Positions 48,302-56,560 of a stretch of DNA of 64,000 bases are shown here, piece after piece; positions within the stretch are counted from its first letter, which is position 1, and each line of letters begins with the position of its first letter. The notes under the pieces were generated by a model. The model worked only from the letters and a program-made list of their open reading frames with translations. It had not been told where the DNA came from and did not search any database. The DNA is from Bombilactobacillus mellifer. GTDB lineage: Bacteria; Bacillota; Bacilli; Lactobacillales; Lactobacillaceae. The position numbers and the translations under genes are program-made. The stretch spans positions 403,179-467,178 of the forward strand of contig NZ_KQ034028.1 of NCBI RefSeq assembly GCF_000970795.1, read 5' to 3'.

Positions 48302-49315
48302 ATGGATAAATCAGATAAAGAAATCACAATTACCGATGTAGCAAAACAGGCTGGTGTATCCATGGCAACCGTTTCACGAGTAGTTAATGGGAATAATAAT
48401 GTAAAAGAAACCACCCGTCAAAAAGTCATGGATGTCATAGATAAATTGCATTATCGACCTAATGCCGTAGCACGGGGATTGGCTAGCAAAAAAAGTACAA
48501 CCATTGGTTTAATTTTACCAAATATGGGTGATTTACTGTATTCTAATTTAGCTAAAGGGATCGACGATGTTGCTTCAATGTATAAGTATAACATTATCTT
48601 GACTAGTTTGAAAAATGGAATCGGCAGTGAGCAACAGTTGTTTAATGATTTACTGGCCAAACAAGTCGATGGCATTATTTATATGGGTGAGACTATTTCG
48701 AATGATATTTATAAAGAAATGTGTAACTCACGGGTACCAGTGGTTTTTGCGGGCGCGATTGATGAACAACAACAAATTTCCAGCGTTAATATTGATTATG
48801 TCAAGGCAGTGCGGGATGTAGTCAAGTTTTTGATTGACAACGGGAATCGAAAAATTGCGCTGGTAACCGGTGATTTAAATAGTCCGATTAATGGTAAATA
48901 TCGATTGGAAGGTTATCAGCAGGCATTAGAGAATGCAGGTATTAGTTATTCGTCAGACAATGTTTTCGAAACTGTTTACAGTTTACAAGCTGGAGCAGCC
49001 GTATGGGATGCGATGCATGATAGTGGAATTACAGCGGCTTTTGTTTCCAATGATTTACTGGCAGCAGGAATTTTAAATGCCGCAGTCGACTCAGGAATTC
49101 AGGTGCCTGAAGAATTTGAATTAGTAACCAGCAGCAATACCATTTTATGTGATGTGGCACGTCCTAAAATGACATCCGTGGCACAACCACTGTACGATAT
49201 TGGGGCAGTAGCGATGCGCATGTTAACCAAATTAATGAATGATGAAGAGATTAACGATAAGACCATCAGTTTGCCTTATAGTTTCGTCAAACGTGGCACA
49301 ACTAAGAATAATTAA
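48302..49315 (+). CDS. ccpA: Catabolite control protein A (LacI family)
   Basis: A 337-residue regulator of carbon catabolite repression that binds cre sites when complexed with HPr(Ser-P). The helix-turn-helix is ITITDVAKQAGVSMATVSRV (about 7-26), and the hinge helix is YRPNAVARGLASKK. The effector domain starts TTIGLILPNMGD. The start ATG 48302 has only a weak ribosome binding site (GGAT), but no alternative in-frame start exists nearby. It ends in a terminator shared with the PBP gene. Confidence 0.96.
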   Translation: MDKSDKEITITDVAKQAGVSMATVSRVVNGNNNVKETTRQKVMDVIDKLHYRPNAVARGLASKKSTTIGLILPNMGDLLYSNLAKGIDDVASMYKYNIILTSLKNGIGSEQQLFNDLLAKQVDGIIYMGETISNDIYKEMCNSRVPVVFAGAIDEQQQISSVNIDYVKAVRDVVKFLIDNGNRKIALVTGDLNSPINGKYRLEGYQQALENAGISYSSDNVFETVYSLQAGAAVWDAMHDSGITAAFVSNDLLAAGILNAAVDSGIQVPEEFELVTSSNTILCDVARPKMTSVAQPLYDIGAVAMRMLTKLMNDEEINDKTISLPYSFVKRGTTKNN

Positions 49316-49324
49316 AACATCTCA

Positions 49325-49363
49325 AAAAAGGCTTTGACTGTACCAACTGTCAAAGCCTTTTTT
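49325..49363. terminator. Bidirectional terminator between ccpA and the PBP gene
   Basis: AAAAGGCTTTGAC pairs with GTCAAAGCCTTTT around a short loop, with A- and T-runs on either side. The last base pairs reach the stop codon of the minus-strand PBP gene. Confidence 0.93.
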
Positions 49364-52154
49364 AATGGCCTGTGGTGGTTCGTTCGGCCGGGGTTTCGGA
49401 ATTACTTGCAGAAGTTTCACCTGTTGAGTGTGGCTGAGTCGGTGTAACTGCTGAACTATTGGATTGAGCTTGGGGAGTAGTGGTGCGCACATTAGGATTA
49501 GTGGGGGCTGTAGGCGAAGTATTTTGAATGGCGGGCGAAGCTTCCGGATTGGTTGTGCTATCTTGATTATTATTCCAAATCGATGATGCATAGTTACCTA
49601 AAATAGAATCCGGATTGTTCACTGTACTGTAGTCGGGATTATAAATTGTATCATTGGGGTTATTTAGTTGTTGTTCTACCCCGTAGTTATTGCGCCGGCC
49701 AAAGTAATTATCCCAAAACAACTCATAATCCTTAGCGCGACCACCAATGCCAAATTCATGACTTAAATTAGGGGCGTGAGTTTTATAAAATAATCCCGTG
49801 GTCATCTGACCGTGCACATTACTATGATATTCATGATACGTAATTTGTCCGGGTAAGGTCCCAGTGCGACTTAAGACTTGCTGGCGCTTCACCGCAGCTG
49901 GTTGAGCCATGGCCTTTTGGTTGAGGAATAGTTCTGGTTGTGTTTGATAAACGCTATTCATCAGATTAGCCCAAAGTGTCTGATTAGTTTCAGTAGAATT
50001 TTCGGCTAAATTGTAATTATGACCATATAAATTATCATAACCAATCCATGAAGCCAAGGTCAGTTGAGGGGTACTGCCGATAAACCAATTATCCCGAAAA
50101 TCGTTGGAAGTGCCGGTTTTGCCAAACGCATTTTTATAATTAAAGTCTAATTGATAAGTCAGTGAAGAAGCGGTTCCCCTTTTAATGACTCCATGCATCA
50201 TTTGCTGCATAATATAGGCTGTCGGTTTAGCAAAAACTGTTTGGAGATGAGAAGAGTGTTGGTACAAAGTGCGATTGTTGACATCAGTAATTTTTTCTAC
50301 AGAGTATGCAGGACGGTGTTGACCTTGGTTTGCAAAAGTAGAAAAAGCGCTCGCCATTTGTGCCACCGTAAACCCTTTATGAGTTCCGCCCAGGGCTAGA
50401 CCTAATTGTTGATACTCTTGGGGGGATAATTTTAATCCCATTTTTGTCATATAAGTTTGTGGTTTAGTCTTTTGCAGGACCTGGCTATATAGATGAACTG
50501 CCGGAATATTAAGTGATTGTTCCAAGGCTTGATCGGCGGCGACAAATTTGTTAGCAATTGTGTCGCCAAAATCCGTTGGCTGATACTTATTTTTTCCTTG
50601 GCCAAAGGTATATTGGAAGTCGGCCAGCATAGTTTTACTGCCAATCAAACCGTTATCAATGGCAGGTCCATAAACCAGCATCGGCTTAATGGCTGATCCC
50701 GGTGAACGGCGAGTATCAAAGGCATGATTAATTTGATTTTCCTGAAAATTTTGTCCACCCACAAAACCTAAAACTGCACCGGTTTGGTTATTTAACAAAA
50801 CACTGCCGTTTTGCACAGGTTCTTTGACTTTAATTTTTTTGCCGGTATTGGGATCAATTGCATTGGTGTAGTGAATGGTTCCTAGATTGGCTGCAGTTTG
50901 TTTAAAGGCTGTTTGCATTTGATCATAAAGATCTTTATCAATCGTCGAATAAACATGATAATCATGTTCCCGCATAAGATGATCGGCTTGCTGAAAATAA
51001 ACTTGATATAAATCTTGATCTTTTAAAACTTCTTGATATTTAATTTTATTATCACGGGCTAGTTGTTTCATTAGTTGCAACCGTAATTGCGAAGTTAATA
51101 AGTTATATAAATAATTGTATTTAATTTTGGCTTTGGGAGCCGGTTCTGCAGGAGCAAATTGCTGAGCCAAATTCACTTTTTTGGCTGCTAGATATTGCCG
51201 ATAGGAGATATCACCATGACGATACATACGAAATAAAACCAAATCTTTGCGCTTTAATCCGAGTTTAATTTCTTGGCGTTGCTGGCCGTGATTGTCAAAA
51301 GGAGTATATAATGAAGGACTTTGAGGTAAGCCGGCAATAAAAGCGGCTTGGGGCAAAGATAAATTTTGAGCAGAAGTCTTAAAAATTCCTTCGGCAGCTG
51401 CTTGAGCTCCGGCAATATTCTGGCCCCGGTTGTTTCGACCCAAAGGAACGACATTTAAATAAGATTCTAGAATGTGATTCTTCGAAAAGTGCTTTTCAAT
51501 CCGCGTTGCTAATAAGATTTCAATAGCTTTTCTTTTCCAAGTAGTTTCGGAAGATAAAATTTGCATTTTCACCAGTTGTTGGGTCAAGGTGGAGCCCCCT
51601 GTTTGGGTACCCCAGCCAGTCACTTCCCCTAAAATAGCACGCAGAAGAGATTTGGGCACAATGCCATGATGTTCGTAAAAGTTTTCGTCTTCTGTGGCTA
51701 CAATAGCTTTCTTTAAATAAGGAGAAATTTGTTGGATCGAAACTTGTTGGCGCTGTACATCACTGGGAACGCGGGCTAATTTCACATGATGGGCAAAATA
51801 GAGCGTTGTTGATTGATCAACTTTTTGAATTTGATTTTTTAAGTTGGCATAACTGGGAATGCTTTCTTGTTTGACAATCGTGGTTAAATAACCAGTGGCC
51901 AAGCCGCCGCCCAGCCCCAACAATAAAATAAAACCTAGTATCATGGCAAAAAACAACTTCCGAATAATACTAATAGTTAAGCTGATTTTGCCATTCCAAG
52001 TCGTCGGCCAGTCTTGTTGTTGCACAATACGCAAAGTGGGGTGCTCTGGAGACTCTGCAGACTGAGCAGGTGGTGTTGCCTGCCACCAATTTTTGAAGTG
52101 TGATTTAATGCGAGTCCACCAAGAAGAATCATACTTATTCAAAAGAAAACCCAC
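49362..52154 (-). CDS. pbp1A: Class A penicillin-binding protein (PBP1A-type)
   Basis: A 930-residue bifunctional peptidoglycan synthase. A cytoplasmic tail of about 65 residues and one membrane segment (about 66-90) come first. The glycosyltransferase domain has ATEDENFYEHHGI and GGSTLTQQLVKM. The transpeptidase domain has the serine motif SPGSAIKP, the SLN motif in EQSLNIPAVH, and KTGTSNDFRDNWF. The last about 110 residues are rich in Ser, Thr, Asn and Pro with low complexity, likely a wall-spanning tail. It is single, convergent with ccpA. Confidence 0.95.
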   Translation of the reverse strand: MGFLLNKYDSSWWTRIKSHFKNWWQATPPAQSAESPEHPTLRIVQQQDWPTTWNGKISLTISIIRKLFFAMILGFILLLGLGGGLATGYLTTIVKQESIPSYANLKNQIQKVDQSTTLYFAHHVKLARVPSDVQRQQVSIQQISPYLKKAIVATEDENFYEHHGIVPKSLLRAILGEVTGWGTQTGGSTLTQQLVKMQILSSETTWKRKAIEILLATRIEKHFSKNHILESYLNVVPLGRNNRGQNIAGAQAAAEGIFKTSAQNLSLPQAAFIAGLPQSPSLYTPFDNHGQQRQEIKLGLKRKDLVLFRMYRHGDISYRQYLAAKKVNLAQQFAPAEPAPKAKIKYNYLYNLLTSQLRLQLMKQLARDNKIKYQEVLKDQDLYQVYFQQADHLMREHDYHVYSTIDKDLYDQMQTAFKQTAANLGTIHYTNAIDPNTGKKIKVKEPVQNGSVLLNNQTGAVLGFVGGQNFQENQINHAFDTRRSPGSAIKPMLVYGPAIDNGLIGSKTMLADFQYTFGQGKNKYQPTDFGDTIANKFVAADQALEQSLNIPAVHLYSQVLQKTKPQTYMTKMGLKLSPQEYQQLGLALGGTHKGFTVAQMASAFSTFANQGQHRPAYSVEKITDVNNRTLYQHSSHLQTVFAKPTAYIMQQMMHGVIKRGTASSLTYQLDFNYKNAFGKTGTSNDFRDNWFIGSTPQLTLASWIGYDNLYGHNYNLAENSTETNQTLWANLMNSVYQTQPELFLNQKAMAQPAAVKRQQVLSRTGTLPGQITYHEYHSNVHGQMTTGLFYKTHAPNLSHEFGIGGRAKDYELFWDNYFGRRNNYGVEQQLNNPNDTIYNPDYSTVNNPDSILGNYASSIWNNNQDSTTNPEASPAIQNTSPTAPTNPNVRTTTPQAQSNSSAVTPTQPHSTGETSASNSETPAERTTTGH

Positions 52155-52400
52155 CTTTTAGTGATAAAAAAATCAATTCTACTATTTTACATATTATATA
52201 ACAAGATAAATGAACTATAGCGATAATTACTAAACAATCAGTTCAAATAATAACGAGAATCTGGATTTTTGTAAATATCAGCAAAGAAACTGTAAACAAA
52301 ATAGCTAAGCACTAAAGGCAAGAGCCAAATGTTGCATTGTTTTAGGCGAGCGTTTAATATTTGATTGAGGGCCACTGCTGTAATGGAGGAGGTTTTTCTC
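52155..52400. other. Divergent regulatory region between the PBP and ABC-like genes
   Basis: No gene is seen. The right part carries a strong promoter (52332-52360) for the ABC-like operon; the left AT-rich part must hold the PBP promoter, but I cannot place it. Confidence 0.5.
52332..52360 (+). promoter_or_regulatory. Sigma-A promoter of the ABC-like operon
   Basis: TTGCAT (52332-52337), 17-base spacer, TAATAT (52355-52360), 40 bases before the start codon. Confidence 0.7.
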
Positions 52401-53453
52401 ATGGAAATTACTTTTAAGCATGTCGATTGGGCGCCAAATCGTCAGCCAGCTATCCTAAAAGATGTGAATTTTACTATTCCTGATGGAAAACTAGTAGTTT
52501 TTTTAGGATCACGTCACAGTGGGATTAATGCAGTAATCAATTTAATTGCTGGTTTTATACGACCTAATCAAGGTGAGATAAGGTTTGACCAACAAACAAT
52601 TAATTTGCAACCCCCCCAAGCGCGGAATATTGGTTTTCTTAGCTCCGAGGTGAGTTTATATCCCCAATTAAACGTATTTGATAATATCGCCTTTCCCTTA
52701 AAAGTTTTAAAAATTAAAAAAGGGGATCGTCAAAAGCGCGTTCGCACATGGGCCCAATTAGTCAATGTGGAAAAACTATTAAAACGCTATCCAGCCAGTT
52801 TATCACCGCAACAAAAATGTAGAGTGGCCTTAGCACGGGCCTTAGTCAAAAAACCAGACCTCTTGCTTTTGGCGGCTCCTCTCAAGGCCGTTTTACCGAC
52901 CGAACGTTCGGAATTACAGCAGCTAATTTTACATTTGCAAGCCAGTTTGGGCATTACTACAATTTGGACGACGGCCGATCAAGATGAAGCACTGCAAAGT
53001 GCAGATCTTATTGCCATTATGCACCACGGAAAAATCCAACAATTGGCTACACCAGAGGAACTTTATCATAATCCGCAAAAATTATTTGTGGCCCGTTTTT
53101 TAGGGCATCCACCAATTAATGTCCTGCCGGCGTCGCTCATTGAACCGGCAGTTAAAAAGTATCTCTCCCAAGATATCTATCGGCATGCCGAATTTGTCGC
53201 CATTCGTCCTGAAGCTATAACTTTAGAACCGCCTGACGACTATGTTGCCCATATAAAGGCGGAGATCAAACGCATTGATAATTTTGGCATCAGTAGTGCC
53301 GCCTATATTCAATTTCAGGAACAAGAGTTAGTTTCTTCAGCTATTAGTGATTATTTTAAACAAGCTGATCAATTAACGGACCTGTATTTTGCCGCTCAAG
53401 GAACTTATTTTTTTGATCCACAAGGGCAAAGAATCGCAGGAGGCCAATTATGA
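52401..53453 (+). CDS. Degenerate ABC ATPase of MalK/UgpC type (predicted catalytically dead)
   Basis: A 350-residue protein collinear with MalK/UgpC: an ATPase-like domain (1-235) and a C-terminal beta-rich regulatory domain (about 236-350). Every catalytic motif is altered. The Walker A position reads GSRHSGIN (36-43), so Lys42 is Ile and Ser43 is Asn. The Q-loop Gln82 is Ser. LSGGQ reads LSPQQ (134-138). Walker B LLLLDEP reads LLLLAAP (154-160), so Asp158 and Glu159 are Ala. The switch His192 is Ala. The YPQLNVFDNIAFPLK segment near the permease interface is kept. The frame is intact with GGAGG at 52386-52390 before ATG 52401 and a good promoter. It overlaps the permease gene that follows. 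ATP hydrolysis is not expected; a structural, regulatory or sensing role is inference. Confidence 0.88.
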   Translation: MEITFKHVDWAPNRQPAILKDVNFTIPDGKLVVFLGSRHSGINAVINLIAGFIRPNQGEIRFDQQTINLQPPQARNIGFLSSEVSLYPQLNVFDNIAFPLKVLKIKKGDRQKRVRTWAQLVNVEKLLKRYPASLSPQQKCRVALARALVKKPDLLLLAAPLKAVLPTERSELQQLILHLQASLGITTIWTTADQDEALQSADLIAIMHHGKIQQLATPEELYHNPQKLFVARFLGHPPINVLPASLIEPAVKKYLSQDIYRHAEFVAIRPEAITLEPPDDYVAHIKAEIKRIDNFGISSAAYIQFQEQELVSSAISDYFKQADQLTDLYFAAQGTYFFDPQGQRIAGGQL

Positions 53454-54352
53454 CTAAACGTGCGCCAGTCAATCAGAAAACGTTTTCAGCTTGGTTGGCA
53501 CTGTTGCCACTATTCATCTTGGTGGTGGGATTTACTTTTTTCCCCCTGATCAAAATTTTGTTTATTGGTTTAGGAAAAACAGTGCAGCCTTTTCAAATAA
53601 ATAGTTTTGCACTCTTAGCCAAAGACGCTAACTTTAGGCAGGCTTTGAAGAATACATTGATTTTATGTCTGGGGGTAGTTCCAGCCAGTTTGGTAATTGG
53701 GTTCTTCCTAGCGTGGGCGGTTTCTGAGGTGCGACTCTTGCGCCCAGTTTGGCGCACTATCTATTTATTACCGTTAGCCAGTGGCTTTGTAGGACTAACA
53801 ATTTTAATGCAGGGACTGTTTCAATTCCGACAGGGTCTTATGAATGAAGGACTTAAATTGGAGGGCTGGACCGTTCGGCACTGGCTCCAAATACCAACTG
53901 CGGCGAATGCCGCATTTATGGTTACTGTTTTAATTCAAGGTCTGGGTCTCAGTTTTGTAATTTTTGTGGCTAAAATAAGAACTTTGCAGCACCGTCAAGC
54001 AATATATCAATTGGCCGCTATAGATGGGGCCTCCTCCCGGCAGCAATTGCGTTATGTCACTTTACCAGCGTTAAAAACCACTTTTTGGGTAGTACTTTTG
54101 GTAGAGTTAATGTTTGTTTTGCAGCTCTTTGATCAAGCCTATATTTTTTTTAATCATCATTTAGTTTCACAACACTTGGGTTTTACTTTAACCTATTATG
54201 TATATCAAACTTTTTGGCAACAACATAATTATCAATTAGCGGTGGCGGCAGCCTTAGTTTTAATGGGTTTAATGGTGCTGGGAATGATTATCCCCCTGTG
54301 TTGTTTAAAAAAGCACCCCCGCAACTTCACGCCGCAGATTAAGGCGTTATGA
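53450..54352 (+). CDS. ABC sugar-type permease (MalF/UgpA-like)
   Basis: A 300-residue inner-membrane permease with six membrane segments, of the binding-protein-dependent carbohydrate/glycerol-phosphate importer type. The EAA loop is recognisable at about 185-206: YQLAAIDGASSRQQLRYVTLP, where the usual EAA is QLA but DGA and LP are kept. It overlaps the degenerate ATPase gene by 4 bases (ATGA) and the next permease by 4 bases, so the three are translationally coupled. The usual gene for a solute-binding lipoprotein is absent. The substrate is unknown. Confidence 0.88.
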   Translation: MTKRAPVNQKTFSAWLALLPLFILVVGFTFFPLIKILFIGLGKTVQPFQINSFALLAKDANFRQALKNTLILCLGVVPASLVIGFFLAWAVSEVRLLRPVWRTIYLLPLASGFVGLTILMQGLFQFRQGLMNEGLKLEGWTVRHWLQIPTAANAAFMVTVLIQGLGLSFVIFVAKIRTLQHRQAIYQLAAIDGASSRQQLRYVTLPALKTTFWVVLLVELMFVLQLFDQAYIFFNHHLVSQHLGFTLTYYVYQTFWQQHNYQLAVAAALVLMGLMVLGMIIPLCCLKKHPRNFTPQIKAL

Positions 54353-55185
54353 GGCAGACCATGAAACGAAGAATATTACATTGCCTACTATTTTTATTAG
54401 TTTTATTAGGTGCAGTTGCGATTATTTTGCCTTTTGTTTGGCTGCTCAGCATGACATTAGCTGATCCCAAAGCGCAGACAACAGCAGCCATGTGGCAACC
54501 CCAACAATGGCGGTGGGCGAACTTGCCGTCCATTTTAGTAACCAATCTGAAGCATCTGCATTTAGTGACTAGTTTTGCTGTGGCCTTAATTACCGCATTT
54601 TTGCAACTGCTAGTGAGTGTGTTGGCTGCCTTTGTCTTTGTTCATTTTAATTTTTGGGGAAAAAGATTGTTCTGGATCCTGTTGGTTTGTACGTTGGTCA
54701 TTCCTACAGCGATTGTAATCATCCCTAATTATCAAATGTTAATGGCATCTACTTGGACGCGCAATTTGAGTGCTTTAATTGGACCTGAAATTGTGAATGT
54801 AGGTGCTGTGTGGCTACTCATAGCTACTTTTCAAGTCATTGCCCAACGGTTTTATGTCGAAGCCCAATTAGACGGCGCTAGCGATTGGTACTACTTACGA
54901 CATGTAGTTATCCCCTTAACACATCCTTCGTTAATTACCGTTTTTATCAGCCAATTTTGTCTGAGTTGGAATAACGTGCTGTGGCCTTTAGTTGTGAATC
55001 GACGTTTGTCATTACTGACTTGGCCGTTAGATTTACAAAAGTTAGGTCAGCAAGCGCATTTTAGTTACCAAGCCTTTTTAGCTATTACCACTTGGGCTAT
55101 TATGTTTTTAGCATTTATTGTTTTATGGTTACAAAAAGATCTCCTTACCGGAATCGCCACCCTTGTAGCAGATGATGACAGATAA
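54349..55185 (+). CDS. ABC sugar-type permease (MalG/UgpE-like)
   Basis: A 278-residue permease with six membrane segments. Its EAA loop, YVEAQLDGASDWYYLRHVVIPL (about 169-190), is close to consensus, so the docking surface for an ATPase is retained. It overlaps the upstream permease gene at ATGA. An in-frame ATG at 54361 is an alternative start. It is the last gene of the three-gene operon; no solute-binding protein follows. Confidence 0.9.
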   Translation: MRQTMKRRILHCLLFLLVLLGAVAIILPFVWLLSMTLADPKAQTTAAMWQPQQWRWANLPSILVTNLKHLHLVTSFAVALITAFLQLLVSVLAAFVFVHFNFWGKRLFWILLVCTLVIPTAIVIIPNYQMLMASTWTRNLSALIGPEIVNVGAVWLLIATFQVIAQRFYVEAQLDGASDWYYLRHVVIPLTHPSLITVFISQFCLSWNNVLWPLVVNRRLSLLTWPLDLQKLGQQAHFSYQAFLAITTWAIMFLAFIVLWLQKDLLTGIATLVADDDR

Positions 55186-55190
55186 TTTGT

Positions 55191-55280
55191 GAGGGTTCTT
55201 GTTTTTCTGGTCTGATTTGTGCTACGATATAACGACTTTAACAAACGCTCAGTAATAAAATTGCGAGGCGTTTTATTTTT
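55191..55280 (+). promoter_or_regulatory. Possible promoter plus leader hairpin before the MFS gene
   Basis: TTGTTT, 18-base spacer and TACGAT (about 55200-55229) could start a transcript. It is followed by AAACGCTC...GAGGCGTTT (55243-55273) and a T-rich run. The hairpin may terminate the ABC-like operon or attenuate the MFS gene. Confidence 0.35.
55243..55280 (+). terminator. Terminator-like hairpin upstream of the MFS gene
   Basis: AAACGCTC pairs with GAGGCGTTT (one bulge) across a 14-base loop, followed by TTATTTTTT. Confidence 0.6.
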
Positions 55281-55299
55281 TGGGTAAGGGGTGGATTAT

Positions 55300-56460
55300 T
55301 TGAATAAAGAAGCCAAACGGGCCATTTATATTTTAATTTTTGGCAACTTCTTAATTTGCTTAGGAATTAGTTTAGTAATTCCAGTACAGCCGTATATTAA
55401 AAAAATGTATGGTTATTCAACAACAGAAATGGGAATTATGACCTCCCTCTACTCGCTAGCACAATTTATTGCTTCGCCGATTGTTGGCCGCGTGTCGGAT
55501 ATCATTGGTCGTAAATCCGTCATTGTCAGTGGGTTAATTTTATATTTTGTGTCGGAAGTGATCTTTGCGATGTCCAATGATTTATGGCTGTTTGACTTAT
55601 CGCGCATCATTGGAGGACTCTCGGCGGCAATGTTTATTCCTACCTCAATGGCCATGGCAGCAGATTTAACTGATAATCGGCATCGTGCCCGGGTCATTGG
55701 TTGGATTTCGGCGGCTTTTAGTGGCGGTTTAATTCTAGGACCTGGTTTAGGTGGTTTAATTGCACAGATTTCTTATAAAGCACCTTTTTGGGCTGCTGGT
55801 TTGTTAGGGTTATTAAGTACTATTTTTACACAGTTATTATTACAAGATCAGGCTGGCAAGCGGCCCACTAATTCCGCGGTTGTCAATTGGCGGCAACTTT
55901 TAACCCCCTTACTAATTATTTTATTTGTAATGATTTTTGTATCTTCATTTGGTTTGCAGGGCTTTGAAAGTATTTATAGTATCTACGTCAATCAAGTCTT
56001 TCACTTTGATATGGGCACCATTGCCTTGGTGTTAACGCTTAATGGTATTTTCTCTTTGTTTTTCCAAATCGTTATTTTTGATTGGTTGACACAAAAACTG
56101 GGAGAACTGAATTTAATTGCTACTTGTTTTCTATTAGGCAGTTTATGTACTGTCTGGATCACACAAGCAAAACAAAATATTGAAGTCATCATTGCTACTT
56201 TAGTGGTCTTTGTAGCGTTTGATTTATTACGACCAGCCATTACTACTTTATTAACGAAAATGAGTCACGCCAATCAGGGATTGGTGAATGGTTTGAACAT
56301 GTCCTTAACTAGTGTAGGGAATATTATCGGTCCGATCATGTCCGGGATGTTGATGGACTTTAATTACCATATTCCGTATATCGTTGTAGCAATCCTATTG
56401 TTTATTTCCTTTTTGATCACTTTACTTGTTGCGGCAGTTTTTAAAAAGCAGCTGACTTAG
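55300..56460 (+). CDS. MFS transporter (multidrug/tetracycline-type exporter)
   Basis: A 386-residue protein with twelve predicted membrane segments. The loop 2-3 motif SPIVGRVSDIIGRKSVIVSG (about 59-78) is the MFS motif A, and GLILGPGLGGLI (about 143-154) resembles antiporter motif C. This places it among drug:H+ antiporters of the 12-helix group. The TTG at 55300 is preferred because AAGGGG then lies 8 bases upstream; a GTG at 55291 overlaps that site. The substrate cannot be determined. It converges with the GDPD gene. Confidence 0.85.
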   Translation: MNKEAKRAIYILIFGNFLICLGISLVIPVQPYIKKMYGYSTTEMGIMTSLYSLAQFIASPIVGRVSDIIGRKSVIVSGLILYFVSEVIFAMSNDLWLFDLSRIIGGLSAAMFIPTSMAMAADLTDNRHRARVIGWISAAFSGGLILGPGLGGLIAQISYKAPFWAAGLLGLLSTIFTQLLLQDQAGKRPTNSAVVNWRQLLTPLLIILFVMIFVSSFGLQGFESIYSIYVNQVFHFDMGTIALVLTLNGIFSLFFQIVIFDWLTQKLGELNLIATCFLLGSLCTVWITQAKQNIEVIIATLVVFVAFDLLRPAITTLLTKMSHANQGLVNGLNMSLTSVGNIIGPIMSGMLMDFNYHIPYIVVAILLFISFLITLLVAAVFKKQLT

Positions 56461-56493
56461 GTTCTAATATAAACAAGAGCAAAGATTATAGCC

Positions 56494-56520
56494 AATAAAA
56501 AGCCGGTTTCCGGCTTATGT
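56494..56520 (-). terminator. Minus-strand hairpin after the GDPD gene
   Basis: AAGCCGG-TTT-CCGGCTT stem with an A-run to its left, so U residues follow it only on the minus strand. It is a second terminator for the minus-strand gene. Confidence 0.6.
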
Positions 56521-56526
56521 TGGGAG

Positions 56527-56560
56527 AAACAACCAGGGGTTTAGAGTACTGGTTGTTTTT
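56527..56560. terminator. Bidirectional terminator between the MFS and GDPD genes
   Basis: AAACAACCAG pairs with CTGGTTGTTT around a 12-base loop, followed by T residues. It overlaps the GDPD stop codon. Confidence 0.85.

Noticed and set aside
49322..49591. Minus-strand frame overlapping the PBP tail
   Set aside because: It is an out-of-frame shadow of the low-complexity C-terminus of the PBP and includes the terminator.
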